Under the pieces are notes generated by a model that did not search any database, was not told where the DNA came from, and was given only the letters and a program-made list of their open reading frames with translations. A stretch of 64,000 nucleotides of DNA from Amycolatopsis endophytica. GTDB lineage: Bacteria; Actinomycetota; Actinomycetes; Mycobacteriales; Pseudonocardiaceae. The DNA is taken from positions 4,960,001-5,024,000 of the forward strand of contig NZ_JACCFK010000001.1 of NCBI RefSeq assembly GCF_013410405.1, in the 5' to 3' direction. Both the position numbers and the translations under genes were made by a program. Shown piece after piece: positions 1 through 9,143 of the stretch; position 1 is the stretch's first letter, and each line of letters begins with the position of its first letter.

Positions 1-117
1 GTCGGTGCGGATCTCCACCAGGCAGCTGCCGCGGGAATCCCAGTCCCATTGGGACATCCCGAACGGCACGTCGAGCCGGTGCCCGACGACGTGGGTGGTG
101 ACGGAGTGAATCTTCAT
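1..117 (-). CDS. Mandelate racemase/muconate lactonizing enzyme family protein, N-terminal fragment
   Basis: Only the first 39 codons lie in the window; the gene runs off the left edge. The peptide begins MKIHSVTTHVVGHRLDVPFG, the usual opening beta-strand and substrate loop of the enolase-superfamily N-terminal cap domain, followed by a strand ending LVEIRTD. Family members are Mg-dependent acid-sugar dehydratases or cycloisomerases; the catalytic barrel is outside the window, so the reaction cannot be named. The ATG overlaps the stop of the upstream LacI-type gene by four bases (ATGA), so the two are probably co-transcribed and the regulator likely controls this enzyme's pathway. Confidence 0.7.
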   Translation of the reverse strand, partial: MKIHSVTTHVVGHRLDVPFGMSQWDWDSRGSCLVEIRTD

Positions 118-1136
118 CGCTGTTCCTTCCGCGGCGGCGTGACGGATTCGCGGCGCACCAGGGAGCCGGGCACGACCAGGTGCGGGTTCCGCGCGGGGCG
201 GTCGCCGGCGGCCATCCGCACGATCAGGTCCCCGGCCAGACGACCCATCTCCTCGACCGGCTGGGCCACCGCGGTCACCGAGGGGTGGGCGGCGGCCATC
301 CAGCCGGCGTCGGTGAATCCGACCACCGACAGGTCACCCGGCACGGTCAGGCCCGCTTCCCGTACGGCGACGAGGATCCCTTCGGTGACGGGCACGTTGA
401 AGCCGAGCACGGCGGTCACCCCGGATTCGGTGGTGAGGACTTCGCGCAGGGCGGCGCGGGCGGCGGCCGAGGTGCCTTCGGTGTAGCGGACGAGGGCGTG
501 CCGGTCCGGGTGCCGGCCGGTCGCCTCGTGCAGGCCCGCCTCCCGCAGCCGGGTCGTGGACACGCCCTCCGGACCCATCACGGCGACGATCCGGCGGTGC
601 CCGGCGCTGTAGAGTTCCTCGGCCGCCTGGGCGAACGCCTCCTGCTCATTGGTGACCACGGTCGGCACGTCGATGCCCGGAACCGTCCGGCTGACCAGCA
701 CGACGTTGTCGAACACCCCGGCCTGCCGCGCCGAAAAGCGGGTCCCGGTCGCGGGGGAGAGGACCAGACCGGTCGGCCGGTAGGAGGCGAGCAACTCGAG
801 CTGGGCGGCTTCGAGTCCAGCGTCGTCGTCACAGTTGAGCAGCAGCACGCTCAGACCGGCCGCGCGCAGGGGCGTCTCCAGCGCCCGGTGCAGGCGGGCG
901 TAGAACGGGTTGCCGATGTCGGAGACCGCCAGGCCGACCATCGGGGAACGCGTGGACCGCAGACTCCGCCCGAGTACGTTCGGCGAATACCCCAGCCGCG
1001 CGACAGCGTCCAGCACACGGCGCCGCGCGTCCGCACTGACGTAGCCACTCTGGTTCACCACGCGCGACACCGTCTGCGCACTGACCCCCGCGGCCTCGGC
1101 GACATCCCGCACCGTCGCCCGGTTGCGTCCGGCCAA
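114..1136 (-). CDS. LacI family transcriptional regulator
   Basis: 340 residues, normal LacI/GalR length. The N-terminal helix-turn-helix (about residues 8-55) reads TVRDVAEAAGVSAQTVSRVV, followed by the hinge region ending near LRSTRS. The rest is a type I periplasmic-binding-like sensor domain, with ISNPFY-like IGNPFYARL near residue 75 and the usual GHRRIAV-type motif (GHRRIVAVMG). It is a cytoplasmic repressor sensing a sugar or sugar acid. A perfect inverted repeat typical of the family lies 20 bases upstream of the start (1156-1171), indicating autoregulation. The 4-bp overlap with the downstream enolase-superfamily gene points to the regulated function. Confidence 0.93.
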   Translation of the reverse strand: MAGRNRATVRDVAEAAGVSAQTVSRVVNQSGYVSADARRRVLDAVARLGYSPNVLGRSLRSTRSPMVGLAVSDIGNPFYARLHRALETPLRAAGLSVLLLNCDDDAGLEAAQLELLASYRPTGLVLSPATGTRFSARQAGVFDNVVLVSRTVPGIDVPTVVTNEQEAFAQAAEELYSAGHRRIVAVMGPEGVSTTRLREAGLHEATGRHPDRHALVRYTEGTSAAARAALREVLTTESGVTAVLGFNVPVTEGILVAVREAGLTVPGDLSVVGFTDAGWMAAAHPSVTAVAQPVEEMGRLAGDLIVRMAAGDRPARNPHLVVPGSLVRRESVTPPRKEQR

Positions 1137-1552
1137 GGTACCTCCTCACCTGCTTGTGTTAACGATAACACAGCGGTGGACGGGTGCGCGGACGACGCAG
1201 TGCCGACCTCGCTCAAGGCGGGAGCCACGCCGGCGGCGACTGGCCCACCTGCCACAGCGTGGCCTTCGACGCCTTCGCCGGGCACGGCGACAGCAACCGC
1301 GGGCTCACCAACCGGCTGAACCGGCAGAACCCCCACCGGGGCATCGCCGGCCCGGAAGCGGGGGAATGGTCCGGAAGTGGCTTGCCCGGCGACGTCGGCC
1401 CTGTCCATGGCGCCGCGGGAGAACGCGCTGATGCTCGCAGTGGACGAACGAGCCGGAGGCGCCACCACCAATCCCGCGGTACCGGACGACGCCACCCCGA
1501 GATCGAGGAATGGTTGATCCGCCACCCCCCGGTTCCCTCCGCACGTCCGGCG
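1137..1552. other. Intergenic region upstream of the LacI gene
   Basis: About 415 bases between two minus-strand genes. Apart from the operator at 1156-1171 I see no convincing gene, repeat or RNA. Open frames through it have arginine/proline-rich compositions typical of out-of-frame high-GC DNA and no recognisable motif. Confidence 0.5.
1156..1171. promoter_or_regulatory. LacI-type operator
   Basis: GTGTTA-ACGA-TAACAC is a perfect inverted repeat with 6-bp arms and a 4-bp centre, the general pattern of actinobacterial LacI-family operators (TGTTA..TAACA). It sits 20 bp upstream of the LacI start at 1136, so autorepression of the lacI/enolase-family operon is the simplest reading. Confidence 0.7.
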
Positions 1553-2320
1553 CTAGCGCTCCTCACGGTGCCAGGCCCGGCCACCGCCCACGGCGACCTG
1601 CTCGGCGAGGGCGCGGGCCGCGTCGCGCACCTGCCCGATCATCTGGTCCAGGCGGGCACCGACGCCGTCCTGCGGGGCGACCGAACTGACCGCGCACACG
1701 CACTGCCGGTCGTGCAGCACGGGTGCCGCCACGCCCACGATCCCCGCCGTCAGCTCCCCGTAGGACACCGCGTACCCGTGCCGCCGCACGGTGGCCAGCC
1801 GCTCGCGCAGCTGCGCCACCTCGGGGGTCTTCGCCGTGTAGCGGCGCAGCGGCCGGGCGGTGACACTGTCCACGACGGCCGCCGGGGCGAACGCCAGCAG
1901 CACCTCCGCACTCGCCCCGGCGTGCAGCGACTGCACCTGGCCCGGACGGAACGTCAGCGGACCCCACGACGGGGGTGACACCACGTCGAGGCACAGCAGG
2001 ACACTCTCCACCCGCACGCTGAGCAGCGCCGGGCCGTCGGTGGCGTCCCGCAGCGACGTGAGCACCGGACGGGCGACCGTGACCAGGTGCTGGTCGGAAC
2101 CGGTGCTCTCCACGAGCGACTTGCGGCCCCGGCTGTAGGCGCCGTCGATCCGGTACAGGTAGCCACCCTGCCACAGCTGCCGCACATAGCGGTACACAGT
2201 GGACATCGGCATCCCGAAGTGCCGCGCCACCTCGGCCACGGTGGCCCGCGGGGTGGTGGCGAAGTACTCCAGGATGGCCAGCCCCTGCAGCAGCGGTGTG
2301 CGCGGGGGCTGGTCGGTCAC
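1553..2320 (-). CDS. IclR family transcriptional regulator
   Basis: 255 residues. An N-terminal winged helix (about residues 8-70, with TVAEVARHFGMPMSTVYRYV) is followed by the IclR effector domain (about 75-245). The domain has the SLHAGASAEVLLAF-type segment where the family usually has G(A/S)SAxGKA, and an AAPVLHD strand. It lies 23 bp downstream of hyuB on the same strand, so it is probably the last gene of the hydantoinase-type operon and its local regulator. The effector is unknown. Confidence 0.88.
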   Translation of the reverse strand: MTDQPPRTPLLQGLAILEYFATTPRATVAEVARHFGMPMSTVYRYVRQLWQGGYLYRIDGAYSRGRKSLVESTGSDQHLVTVARPVLTSLRDATDGPALLSVRVESVLLCLDVVSPPSWGPLTFRPGQVQSLHAGASAEVLLAFAPAAVVDSVTARPLRRYTAKTPEVAQLRERLATVRRHGYAVSYGELTAGIVGVAAPVLHDRQCVCAVSSVAPQDGVGARLDQMIGQVRDAARALAEQVAVGGGRAWHREER

Positions 2321-2343
2321 CGGTTCTCTCCTGCCGGTCGTGC

Positions 2344-4320
2344 TCAGGGGGTGCCCGCGACGTTACCTTCCGGTCCCGCCAGCGTGGTGTCCACCTGTTC
2401 CGGCGTCAGCGGGGCATCCTGTTCGCGTGCCAGCCGGTGCAGCTCGCGCTTGAGGACGGGACGCAGTGCGGCCGGGCACGTCAGCAGGCGCCGCGCGACG
2501 AGCGCGGCCGTCTCCTCCGGCCACAGCCGCTCGTGCTCGGTTCGCTCGCGGCCGAGGTCGAAGCCCGGCGTCGCCTTCCGGCGCCGCGCCCGTTCACGCA
2601 CGGTCGCCTCGGCGTCGACCGTCGTGCCGTCGAGCACCACGCCGTAGTCCTCGGTCGCGCGCGCGGGCGCCAGCAGGCCCGTGAGCACGTCCTCCCGCAC
2701 CGCTTCCGGGTCGCGGTCGAGAGGGTCGCCGTACCCGCCGCCTCCGGAAGCCTGGATGCCGACGGTGTCGCCACGGTCCAGGTGCAGCACGCCGATCCGG
2801 CCGAGCCGCCGTTCGCCCGGCGTGCCCTCGTTGACGACGCTGGAGGTCAGCGATGCGGCCTGCCCGCCGTGGGCGCCCCACGGCGCGAACCTGGTGCGCT
2901 CCATACCGCGTGCGGTGACGATGGTGTCCGGGCGGAGCACCTCGAAGTCGAACCGCGCGCCCCAGCCGCCGCGCCGCGCGCCGGCACCCGCGGAGTCCGG
3001 CACCAGCTCGTAGCGGCGGGCCAGCACCGGCACGGTGGTTTCCATACTCTCGATCGGCGTGTTCTTCAGGTATCCCGCACACGAGTCGGCCCCGGCGACG
3101 CCGTCGGTGCGATGGGTGGCGCCGCCGCCGCCGAACATCGGCTGCAACACGGACACCCGTCGCCGGCCGGTCTCGGGATCGGGCACGGACATCGCGACGA
3201 TGGCGGCCTGGCCGGCGCCCGCCGCGGGAACCCGGTCGGGCACCGCCCCCGCGAGCGCGCCGAGCACCACGTTGTAGATCCGGTGCGCGGTGGCGTAGCG
3301 GACGCCCACGGCGGCGGGGAACAACGGGGACACGACGGTGCCCGGCCGGGTCCTGTTGGTCAGCGGCCGCACGACCCCGCCGGTCACGGGCATCGACGGG
3401 TCGTGCGACAGGAAGAAGTTGATCAGACCCTGGCACAGGAAGGGATGCCTCGGCCCGAACGCCGGCACGTTGTAGGCGTTGCCGACCTGCGGATCGGTCC
3501 CGTCGTAGTCGAGCACGATCTCGTCACCGCGAATGCGCAGTGTCACCTGGATGCGCACGGGCAGCCCGTCGGAATCGGAGTCGATGTAGTCGGCGAACGT
3601 GAAGTCGCCGTCGGGCAGTGTCGTGATCTGCTCCCGCACCGACTGCTCCGTCCATGTGAGCACGTCCTCGCTCGCCCGGACGATCACGTCCCGGCCGTAC
3701 TTGGCGACCAGTTCGTGCACCCGCCGCTCGGCGGTGCCGAGGCTGGCGATCATCGCTTTGAAGTCCCCCCAGTTCTCCTCGGGCGTGCGGCAGTTGGCGA
3801 GGAACAGGTCGAGGAACTCGCGGTCGAGCTCACCGGCGCGGTACAGCTTGCGCGGTGGGATGCGCATGCCCTCCTGGCTGATGTCGTACGCGTCCGGCGA
3901 GATGCTGGCCGGCACGAGGCCGCCGACGTCCGAGCAGTGGATGAAGCACCAGGCGACGGCGACGATCTCGCCCTCGGCGAATACGGGCTTGAGCATGTGG
4001 ATGTCGGGCAGGTGGCTGGCCAGGCCGTCGGTGGCGTAGGGGTCGTTGGTGATGACGATGTCGCCGGGTTCGTAGTCGTCGAAGGCGCTCAGCGCGGTGG
4101 CGAGGTTGAGCCCGACGAAGGAGGTGACGCCGAGGTTGCGGGGAAAGGCGAAGATCTCGCCGGCCGGGGTGGCGATGGCGGCCGAGTAGTCGGCCGATTC
4201 CTTGATGAACGTGGAGTGCGCGGTGCGTTCGAGCGTATGGCACATGCTCTCGGCGGCGGCGACGAAATGGCTTTTGAGGATGCCGAGGGTGACCCGGTCG
4301 GTCTCGATGCGGTCGCTCAT
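2344..4320 (-). CDS. hyuB: Hydantoinase B / 5-oxoprolinase C-terminal-type subunit
   Basis: 658 residues starting MSDRIETDRVTLGILKSHF. It has the standard HyuB features: the NDPYATDGLASHLPDIHMLKPVF block near residues 95-115, GWCFIH-type AWCFIHCSDVGG, and a glycine-rich C-terminal ASGGGGYGDPLDRDP. HyuA/HyuB pairs are ATP-dependent enzymes that open cyclic amides (N-methylhydantoin, 5-oxoproline, caprolactam) or carboxylate ketones; the substrate cannot be read from sequence. The ATG at 4320 overlaps the hyuA stop by 4 bp (ATGA), implying translational coupling and a 1:1 complex. Length is normal for the small-protein HyuB form rather than the fused oxoprolinase. Confidence 0.93.
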   Translation of the reverse strand: MSDRIETDRVTLGILKSHFVAAAESMCHTLERTAHSTFIKESADYSAAIATPAGEIFAFPRNLGVTSFVGLNLATALSAFDDYEPGDIVITNDPYATDGLASHLPDIHMLKPVFAEGEIVAVAWCFIHCSDVGGLVPASISPDAYDISQEGMRIPPRKLYRAGELDREFLDLFLANCRTPEENWGDFKAMIASLGTAERRVHELVAKYGRDVIVRASEDVLTWTEQSVREQITTLPDGDFTFADYIDSDSDGLPVRIQVTLRIRGDEIVLDYDGTDPQVGNAYNVPAFGPRHPFLCQGLINFFLSHDPSMPVTGGVVRPLTNRTRPGTVVSPLFPAAVGVRYATAHRIYNVVLGALAGAVPDRVPAAGAGQAAIVAMSVPDPETGRRRVSVLQPMFGGGGATHRTDGVAGADSCAGYLKNTPIESMETTVPVLARRYELVPDSAGAGARRGGWGARFDFEVLRPDTIVTARGMERTRFAPWGAHGGQAASLTSSVVNEGTPGERRLGRIGVLHLDRGDTVGIQASGGGGYGDPLDRDPEAVREDVLTGLLAPARATEDYGVVLDGTTVDAEATVRERARRRKATPGFDLGRERTEHERLWPEETAALVARRLLTCPAALRPVLKRELHRLAREQDAPLTPEQVDTTLAGPEGNVAGTP

Positions 4321-6365
4321 GCGCTGGGCCCTTCGAGGAGGAGGTTGCGGGCGTGGTCGGTGCGTGCCAGCCAGCCGGGCGGGACGAGCACGGTGGTGTC
4401 GCTCTGCTCGACGATCGCGGGCCCGCCGAGCACGTCGCCGTCCCGCAGGTCGGCCCTGCGATAGCAGCGGGCCTCGTGCCGGGTGCCGTCGACGAGGATC
4501 GCACGGGTCGTGAACGCGGTGAGCTCGCCGTCGCGCGGCGAGGGCTCCGGCGTTTCCACCGCGGCCGGCTGGTCGCCCGTCACCCGGGCCCTGATCTCGA
4601 TCAGCTCGACCGGCGCGTCCGGGTCGGCGTGCGAGAACAGCTGCCGGTGCCGGTCGTGGAACGCCTTCGCGAGGTGCGGGGCGCCCTCGGCCGCGAGCCA
4701 CTCCGGTTCGACCGGCAGGTCGATTTCGTGGGCCTGTCCCACGTAGCGGCAGGAGGCGGACCACGTGAGCCGGTGGCCGGCCGAGGCGGGTGCCTGCTCG
4801 GTGATCCACTCCCGCGCCTCCGCGCGCAGCCGGCCCAGCTGCGCGGGGAGGTCCGTGGGCGGCGCCTCGGCCAGGGCCCACGGCACCGACCGCACGAAGT
4901 CGCTCATGACCGGCGCGCCCAGCGCGCCCCGGGCGCACAACGTGCCCGGTGACAGCGGGACCAGCACCCTGGCGAACCGCATCTCCCCGGCCAGCAGGGC
5001 CGCCACAACGGGCCCGGCCCCGCCGAACGCGACGAGCGTGAAATCGCGGGGGTCGATACCGCGTCGTTCGACCACTCCGGACAGTTCGGTGTACATGTTC
5101 GCCACGGCGACCTTGATGACGGCTTCGGCGGTCTGCGCGGTGTCCAGCCCCAGTGGCCCGGCGAGGGTGGCGAGCGCGGTGCGCGCGGCGTCCACGTCGA
5201 GTCTGGCCTTGCCCGCGAACGCGCCGGGGTTGAGGTATCCCGCTTCCAGGAACGCGTCGGACAACGCGGGGCGGGTGCCGCCGAGCCCGTACCCGGCGGG
5301 ACCGGGCACGGCGCCGGCCGAGTCGGGACCGACTCGCAGCACGCCCACGGAGTCGATCCACGCGATCGAGCCCCCGCCCGCGCCGATCGCGCTGATCCCG
5401 ATGGCGGGCACGATGACCGGCAGGTCTTCGATCTCCTCCGCGCGGGACAGCTCGGGCACGCCGTGTTCGACAATGGACACGTCGGCGGACGTGCCGCCCA
5501 TGTCGAGCGTCACGAGGTCGCGCAGGCCCGAGGCCGCGGCGGCCTCGACCGCGCCGGTCACCCCCGAAGCGGGTCCCGACAGCAGGGTGTCGATGGGACG
5601 GTCCTTCGCCGAGCCGACGGTCATGATGCCGCCGTTGGAGCGCGTGATGTAGGGGCGCACGGTGACACCCGCCGCGGCCAGTGCCGACTCCAGTTCGGAC
5701 AGGTAGGCCGAGAGCGTGGGCTGGACGAAGGCGTTCATCACCGCGACCATCGTCCGCTCGTACTCGCGCATCTGGGGCCAGACCTCCGCCGAGGCGAACA
5801 CGGGCAGTCCGGGGAACGCGGTACGCAGGTGCTCCGCGAGCCGCCGTTCGTGCGCGGGATGGGCGTAGGAGTGCAGAAGCGCGATCACGACGGCATCGGG
5901 CTCCAGCGCGCCGATCTGGCCGGCGACCCGACGGCATTCCGTGTCGTCGAGCGGCAGGAGCGGTCCCGCGGGCCCGGTGCGCTCGTGCACGGGCAGTACC
6001 CGTTCGCGTGGTACGAGCGGGACCGTGCGGTGGGCGTAGAAGTCGTACGGGATGGGGATGCGCAGGCGGGCCTGTTCGAGCACATCGCGGAAGCCCTCCG
6101 TGACCAGCAGTGCCACCCGGGCGCCGCGGCGCTGGATGAGCGCGTTGAGCGCGATCGTGGTGCCGTGCACGAAGTAGCCGATGCCGGCGGGCTCGACCCC
6201 GAGGTCGGCCAACTGCCGCAGCCCGTTCTCCACTCCCCGCGCGGGCGCGTCGGGCACTGTCGGGGTCTTGAACTCGATCCGCTCGCCGGTGGTCTCGTCG
6301 AGCACTGACAGGTCGGTGAAGGTGCCCCCGATGTCGATGCCCAGCCGGAAACGTGGTGTGTGCAC
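4317..6365 (-). CDS. hyuA: Hydantoinase A / oxoprolinase N-terminal-type ATPase subunit
   Basis: 682 residues from a GTG start at 6365; the AAAGGA ahead of it and the position of the first phosphate-binding loop decide the start. The N-terminal GIDIGGTFTDLSVLD (residues 9-23) is the actin-like ATPase phosphate loop; a second GGTSADVSIV loop and a GAGGGSIAWID loop follow, as in HyuA. Together with HyuB it should form the ATP-hydrolysing cyclic-amide-opening (or ketone-carboxylating) complex. It is preceded by an MHS transporter (14-bp gap) and a dihydroorotase-like gene, a typical layout for uptake and opening of a heterocyclic substrate. Confidence 0.93.
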   Translation of the reverse strand: MHTPRFRLGIDIGGTFTDLSVLDETTGERIEFKTPTVPDAPARGVENGLRQLADLGVEPAGIGYFVHGTTIALNALIQRRGARVALLVTEGFRDVLEQARLRIPIPYDFYAHRTVPLVPRERVLPVHERTGPAGPLLPLDDTECRRVAGQIGALEPDAVVIALLHSYAHPAHERRLAEHLRTAFPGLPVFASAEVWPQMREYERTMVAVMNAFVQPTLSAYLSELESALAAAGVTVRPYITRSNGGIMTVGSAKDRPIDTLLSGPASGVTGAVEAAAASGLRDLVTLDMGGTSADVSIVEHGVPELSRAEEIEDLPVIVPAIGISAIGAGGGSIAWIDSVGVLRVGPDSAGAVPGPAGYGLGGTRPALSDAFLEAGYLNPGAFAGKARLDVDAARTALATLAGPLGLDTAQTAEAVIKVAVANMYTELSGVVERRGIDPRDFTLVAFGGAGPVVAALLAGEMRFARVLVPLSPGTLCARGALGAPVMSDFVRSVPWALAEAPPTDLPAQLGRLRAEAREWITEQAPASAGHRLTWSASCRYVGQAHEIDLPVEPEWLAAEGAPHLAKAFHDRHRQLFSHADPDAPVELIEIRARVTGDQPAAVETPEPSPRDGELTAFTTRAILVDGTRHEARCYRRADLRDGDVLGGPAIVEQSDTTVLVPPGWLARTDHARNLLLEGPSA

Positions 6366-6379
6366 AGGGTGTCCTTTCG

Positions 6380-7696
6380 TCACAGCGGCCGGTGGGCCGT
6401 CTCGCGCATCGCGAACAGCACGGTCAGCCCGGACACGAGCCCGGCCAGGACCATGTAGAAGGCGGGCGAGATCGAGCTGCCGCTGGCGTCGATGAGGAAC
6501 GTGGAGATGAACGGCGCGGTCCCGCCGAAAGCCGCCACCGCGATGTTGTAGCTGATTCCGAACGAGGTGTAGCGGGTCCCGGTGGGGAACAGCTCGGCCG
6601 TCGCCGCCGGCCCGGCCCCACCGATCATCGCGACCATCACCGCGAGCAGGCACTGCGCGGCGATCACGGTGCCGACCGTGCCCTGCGACAGCAGCAGGAA
6701 CAGCGGGACCGGCACCAGCACGCACAGCGCGCAGAACACGAGCAACACCGGCCGCCTGCCCACCCGGTCCGACAGCAGGCCGAACACCGGCAGCAGGGTC
6801 ATCATGACCGCGATCTGGACGGCGTTGAGGAACAACGCCCCGGTCAGATCGATGTGCGTGGTGCTGCTGACGAACGTCGGCATGTAGGTCAGCGTGATGT
6901 ACACGCACACCGTGTAGGCCATGGTGAAGCCGATCGCCTTGAGCCCCTGCCGCCACTGGTCGGCGAACGCCCCGCGCACCGGTGCCGCGGCCACCGCACC
7001 GGATTCGGCGAGCTTGCGGAACTCCGGGGTGTCCTCCAGTTTCCAGCGCAGGAACAGGCCGAACGCGCCGATCAGTCCACCGAGGATGAAGGGGATGCGC
7101 CACAGTCCGTCGTAGAGCGCCTCCTCCGAGGCCAGCGCGCCGATGAGGGCACCGACGAGAGAGCCGATCAGCGAGCCCGCCGAGGAGCCGAACTGGACGA
7201 AGCTGCCGAAGAACCCGCGCCTGCCCCGCGGGGCGTACTCCACCAGGAACGTCGACGAGCCGGACCACTCGCCGCCGGCGGACAGGCCCTGCAGCACCCG
7301 GCAGAGCACGAGCAGGACCGTCGCGGCCAGGCCCAGTGAATGGTAGGTCGGCAGCACGCCGATGAGGGTGGTGCCCACACCCATCAGCACGACCGTGGCG
7401 GCGAGCGCCCGGCTGCGGCCGTAGCGGTCGCCGTAGTAGCCGAAGACGAACGCCCCCAGCGGCCGTACCCCGAAGGACACCGCGAACACGGCGAACGTCG
7501 CGAGCAGACCGGCCGCCGGGTCCGCCGCGGGGAAGAAGTTCGCCGCGAGCACCTTGGCGAACAGACCGTAGATCGCGAAGTCGTACCACTCGATGACGTT
7601 GCCGAGCGTGGCCGCGGCCACGGCCCGGCGGCGGGCTCGGGCGGGCGCTTCCCGTACGGGCTCGTGGTCCAGCCGCGACAGGTCGGGTCCACTCAT
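6380..7696 (-). CDS. MHS family MFS transporter
   Basis: 438 residues with about twelve hydrophobic segments. The MHS signature NVIEWYDFAIYGLF lies in TM1 and the MFS loop-2 motif YYGDRYGRSRAL after TM2; the family motif GEWSGSSTFLVEYAPRGRRG follows. MHS proteins import carboxylates and related metabolites with H+. It is sandwiched between the dihydroorotase-like gene (17-bp gap) and hyuA (14-bp gap), so it is the likely importer for the hydantoinase substrate. Confidence 0.9.
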   Translation of the reverse strand: MSGPDLSRLDHEPVREAPARARRRAVAAATLGNVIEWYDFAIYGLFAKVLAANFFPAADPAAGLLATFAVFAVSFGVRPLGAFVFGYYGDRYGRSRALAATVVLMGVGTTLIGVLPTYHSLGLAATVLLVLCRVLQGLSAGGEWSGSSTFLVEYAPRGRRGFFGSFVQFGSSAGSLIGSLVGALIGALASEEALYDGLWRIPFILGGLIGAFGLFLRWKLEDTPEFRKLAESGAVAAAPVRGAFADQWRQGLKAIGFTMAYTVCVYITLTYMPTFVSSTTHIDLTGALFLNAVQIAVMMTLLPVFGLLSDRVGRRPVLLVFCALCVLVPVPLFLLLSQGTVGTVIAAQCLLAVMVAMIGGAGPAATAELFPTGTRYTSFGISYNIAVAAFGGTAPFISTFLIDASGSSISPAFYMVLAGLVSGLTVLFAMRETAHRPL

Positions 7697-7713
7697 CAGG
7701 GCCTCCGGAGGAG

Positions 7714-9084
7714 TCAGGGGAGTGGCCGGACGAACCGGCCGGAGGGCTCCCGGGCGGTCAGTTCGCCGTCGCGTGCGACGACGCGGCCTCCCACGATCGT
7801 GCAGGCGACGGCGGCGGTCAGCGGCCACCCGTGCCAGGTGGTGAGCTTGTTCAGCGTGTGCAGCCGCGTCTGGTCCACCCGGCCCGGACGGTCGAGGTCG
7901 ACGATCGTCAGGTCGGCGTCGGCACCGCGGCCGAGGCGCCCCTTCGCCGGGTAGAGCCCCCACGCCCGTGCCGGTTGTTCCGCCTGGCGCGCCACGTATT
8001 CCCGCAACCCGAGCCTGCCTTCGTTCACCGCGCTCAACATCACCGGCACGCTGGTCTCCACGCCGGGCCATCCGGGGGTGGTGGACAGGATCGGCGCGTC
8101 GCGGTGGTGGTAGTTCTTCTCGGCGAAGGTGTGCGGGGAATGGTCGGAGCCGAGCACGTCGATGACGCCCTCGTGCAGCGCCGCGAGCACGCGGCCGGGG
8201 TGCGGGGCGGGCCGGATCGGCGGGTTCATCGCCATCATCGGGCCGAACTCCTCCGCCATCCGGGAGGCCTCCATGAGGGCGTAGTGCGGGCTGGTCTCGG
8301 CGACCACGTCGATGTCCGCGTCCTGGCGGACCCTGGTGAGCAGATCGACCACCTCGCCCGCGGACACGTGGTACAGCGCCAGGTCCACCCCGGCGGCGCG
8401 GGCGAACAGGATCGCCCGCTGCGTCGCCTCCAGCTCGGCCATCGGGGGGCGGGCCGCGGTGAGGGCGAGCGGGGAGGTGTCGCCCGCCTCCCGCAGGGCC
8501 GCGGTGCGACGCCGGACGATACCGGCGTTCTCCGCGTGCACCCCGCACCGCATGCCCAGCGCGGCGATCTCGGTGAAGGCGTCGAGGATCTGCCCGTCGT
8601 CCAGCGGATCGACCACACCGGCCTTGCCCGCCATGGAGAACCGGAACCCGATCGCGCCGAGATCCGCCAGTTCCTTGAGTCTGCCCAGGTTCTCCGGGAC
8701 GACGACGGCTTTGAGCGCGTAGTTGCACCACGCCGCCCGATCGCCGGTCTCGCGCTGGGCGTGCCAGCTTTCCGGGTCGCGCACGGGCGAGCCGGTGTTC
8801 GGCATGACCATGACGGTCGTGAAGCCGCCACAGACGGCGGAGCGTGCCCCGGTCGCCCAGGTTTCCTTGTACTCCAGACCGGGATCACGGAAGTTGACGT
8901 CGGGGTCGACGAGCCCCGGCAGCACGTGCAGTCCCGTGGCGTCGACCACGGTGGCGGCTTCGGGCAGCGTCCCGTCGGTGGGCAGGATGTCGAGGATCTG
9001 TCCGTCGCCGACGATCACGTTTCCGTGTTCTTCGCTCGTCGGCGTGACGATCGTTCCGCCTCGGATCAGCATGTCAACCGGCAT
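7714..9084 (-). CDS. Dihydroorotase/allantoinase-like amidohydrolase with lost metal ligands
   Basis: 456 residues with the cyclic amidohydrolase fold: a short N-terminal beta-sandwich (LIRGGTIVTP), a TIM barrel, and a C-terminal strand (VVGGRVV-like IVGGRVVARDGE). The normally invariant D-x-H-x-H reads GLVDPDVNFRDPG (Asp62 and Asn64 replace both histidines). The carboxylated lysine of hydantoinases/allantoinases is arginine (GAIGFRF, Arg148). The later ligands are kept: His183 (GVHAEN), His239 (LYHVS), Asp314 (GSDHSPH). A binuclear centre therefore cannot form in the usual way. Known comparison: non-catalytic dihydroorotase homologues such as Pseudomonas PyrC'. It is first gene of the hyu operon, so it may be an accessory subunit or a one-metal enzyme. 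Confidence 0.8.
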   Translation of the reverse strand: MPVDMLIRGGTIVTPTSEEHGNVIVGDGQILDILPTDGTLPEAATVVDATGLHVLPGLVDPDVNFRDPGLEYKETWATGARSAVCGGFTTVMVMPNTGSPVRDPESWHAQRETGDRAAWCNYALKAVVVPENLGRLKELADLGAIGFRFSMAGKAGVVDPLDDGQILDAFTEIAALGMRCGVHAENAGIVRRRTAALREAGDTSPLALTAARPPMAELEATQRAILFARAAGVDLALYHVSAGEVVDLLTRVRQDADIDVVAETSPHYALMEASRMAEEFGPMMAMNPPIRPAPHPGRVLAALHEGVIDVLGSDHSPHTFAEKNYHHRDAPILSTTPGWPGVETSVPVMLSAVNEGRLGLREYVARQAEQPARAWGLYPAKGRLGRGADADLTIVDLDRPGRVDQTRLHTLNKLTTWHGWPLTAAVACTIVGGRVVARDGELTAREPSGRFVRPLP

Positions 9085-9126
9085 GCGCGGCAGTATCGGC
9101 AGCCGTGGGCGGCTGGCGGAATCGTG

Positions 9127-9143
9127 TTCTCGGAAATCGAGAA
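9127..9143. promoter_or_regulatory. Candidate operator upstream of the hydantoinase-type operon
   Basis: TTCTCG-GAAAT-CGAGAA is an inverted repeat with perfect 6-bp arms, 43-59 bp upstream of the dihydroorotase-like start. The 298-bp gap 9085-9382 is otherwise unremarkable. It could be bound by the IclR encoded at the end of the operon or by the neighbouring GntR; this is inference from position only. Confidence 0.4.

Noticed and set aside
1184..1978. Long plus-strand open frame opposite the IclR gene
   Set aside because: Arginine/proline-rich, no motif, overlaps a convincing minus-strand IclR gene; typical antisense frame in high-GC DNA.
2296..4464. 722-residue plus-strand frame
   Set aside because: Mirror of hyuB on the opposite strand, low-complexity composition and no domain pattern.
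4320..5937. A 1197-residue minus-strand frame making HyuB look fused to an upstream domain
   Set aside because: The upstream part is out-of-frame hyuA; the real HyuB start is the ATG at 4320 with a 4-bp overlap to hyuA.
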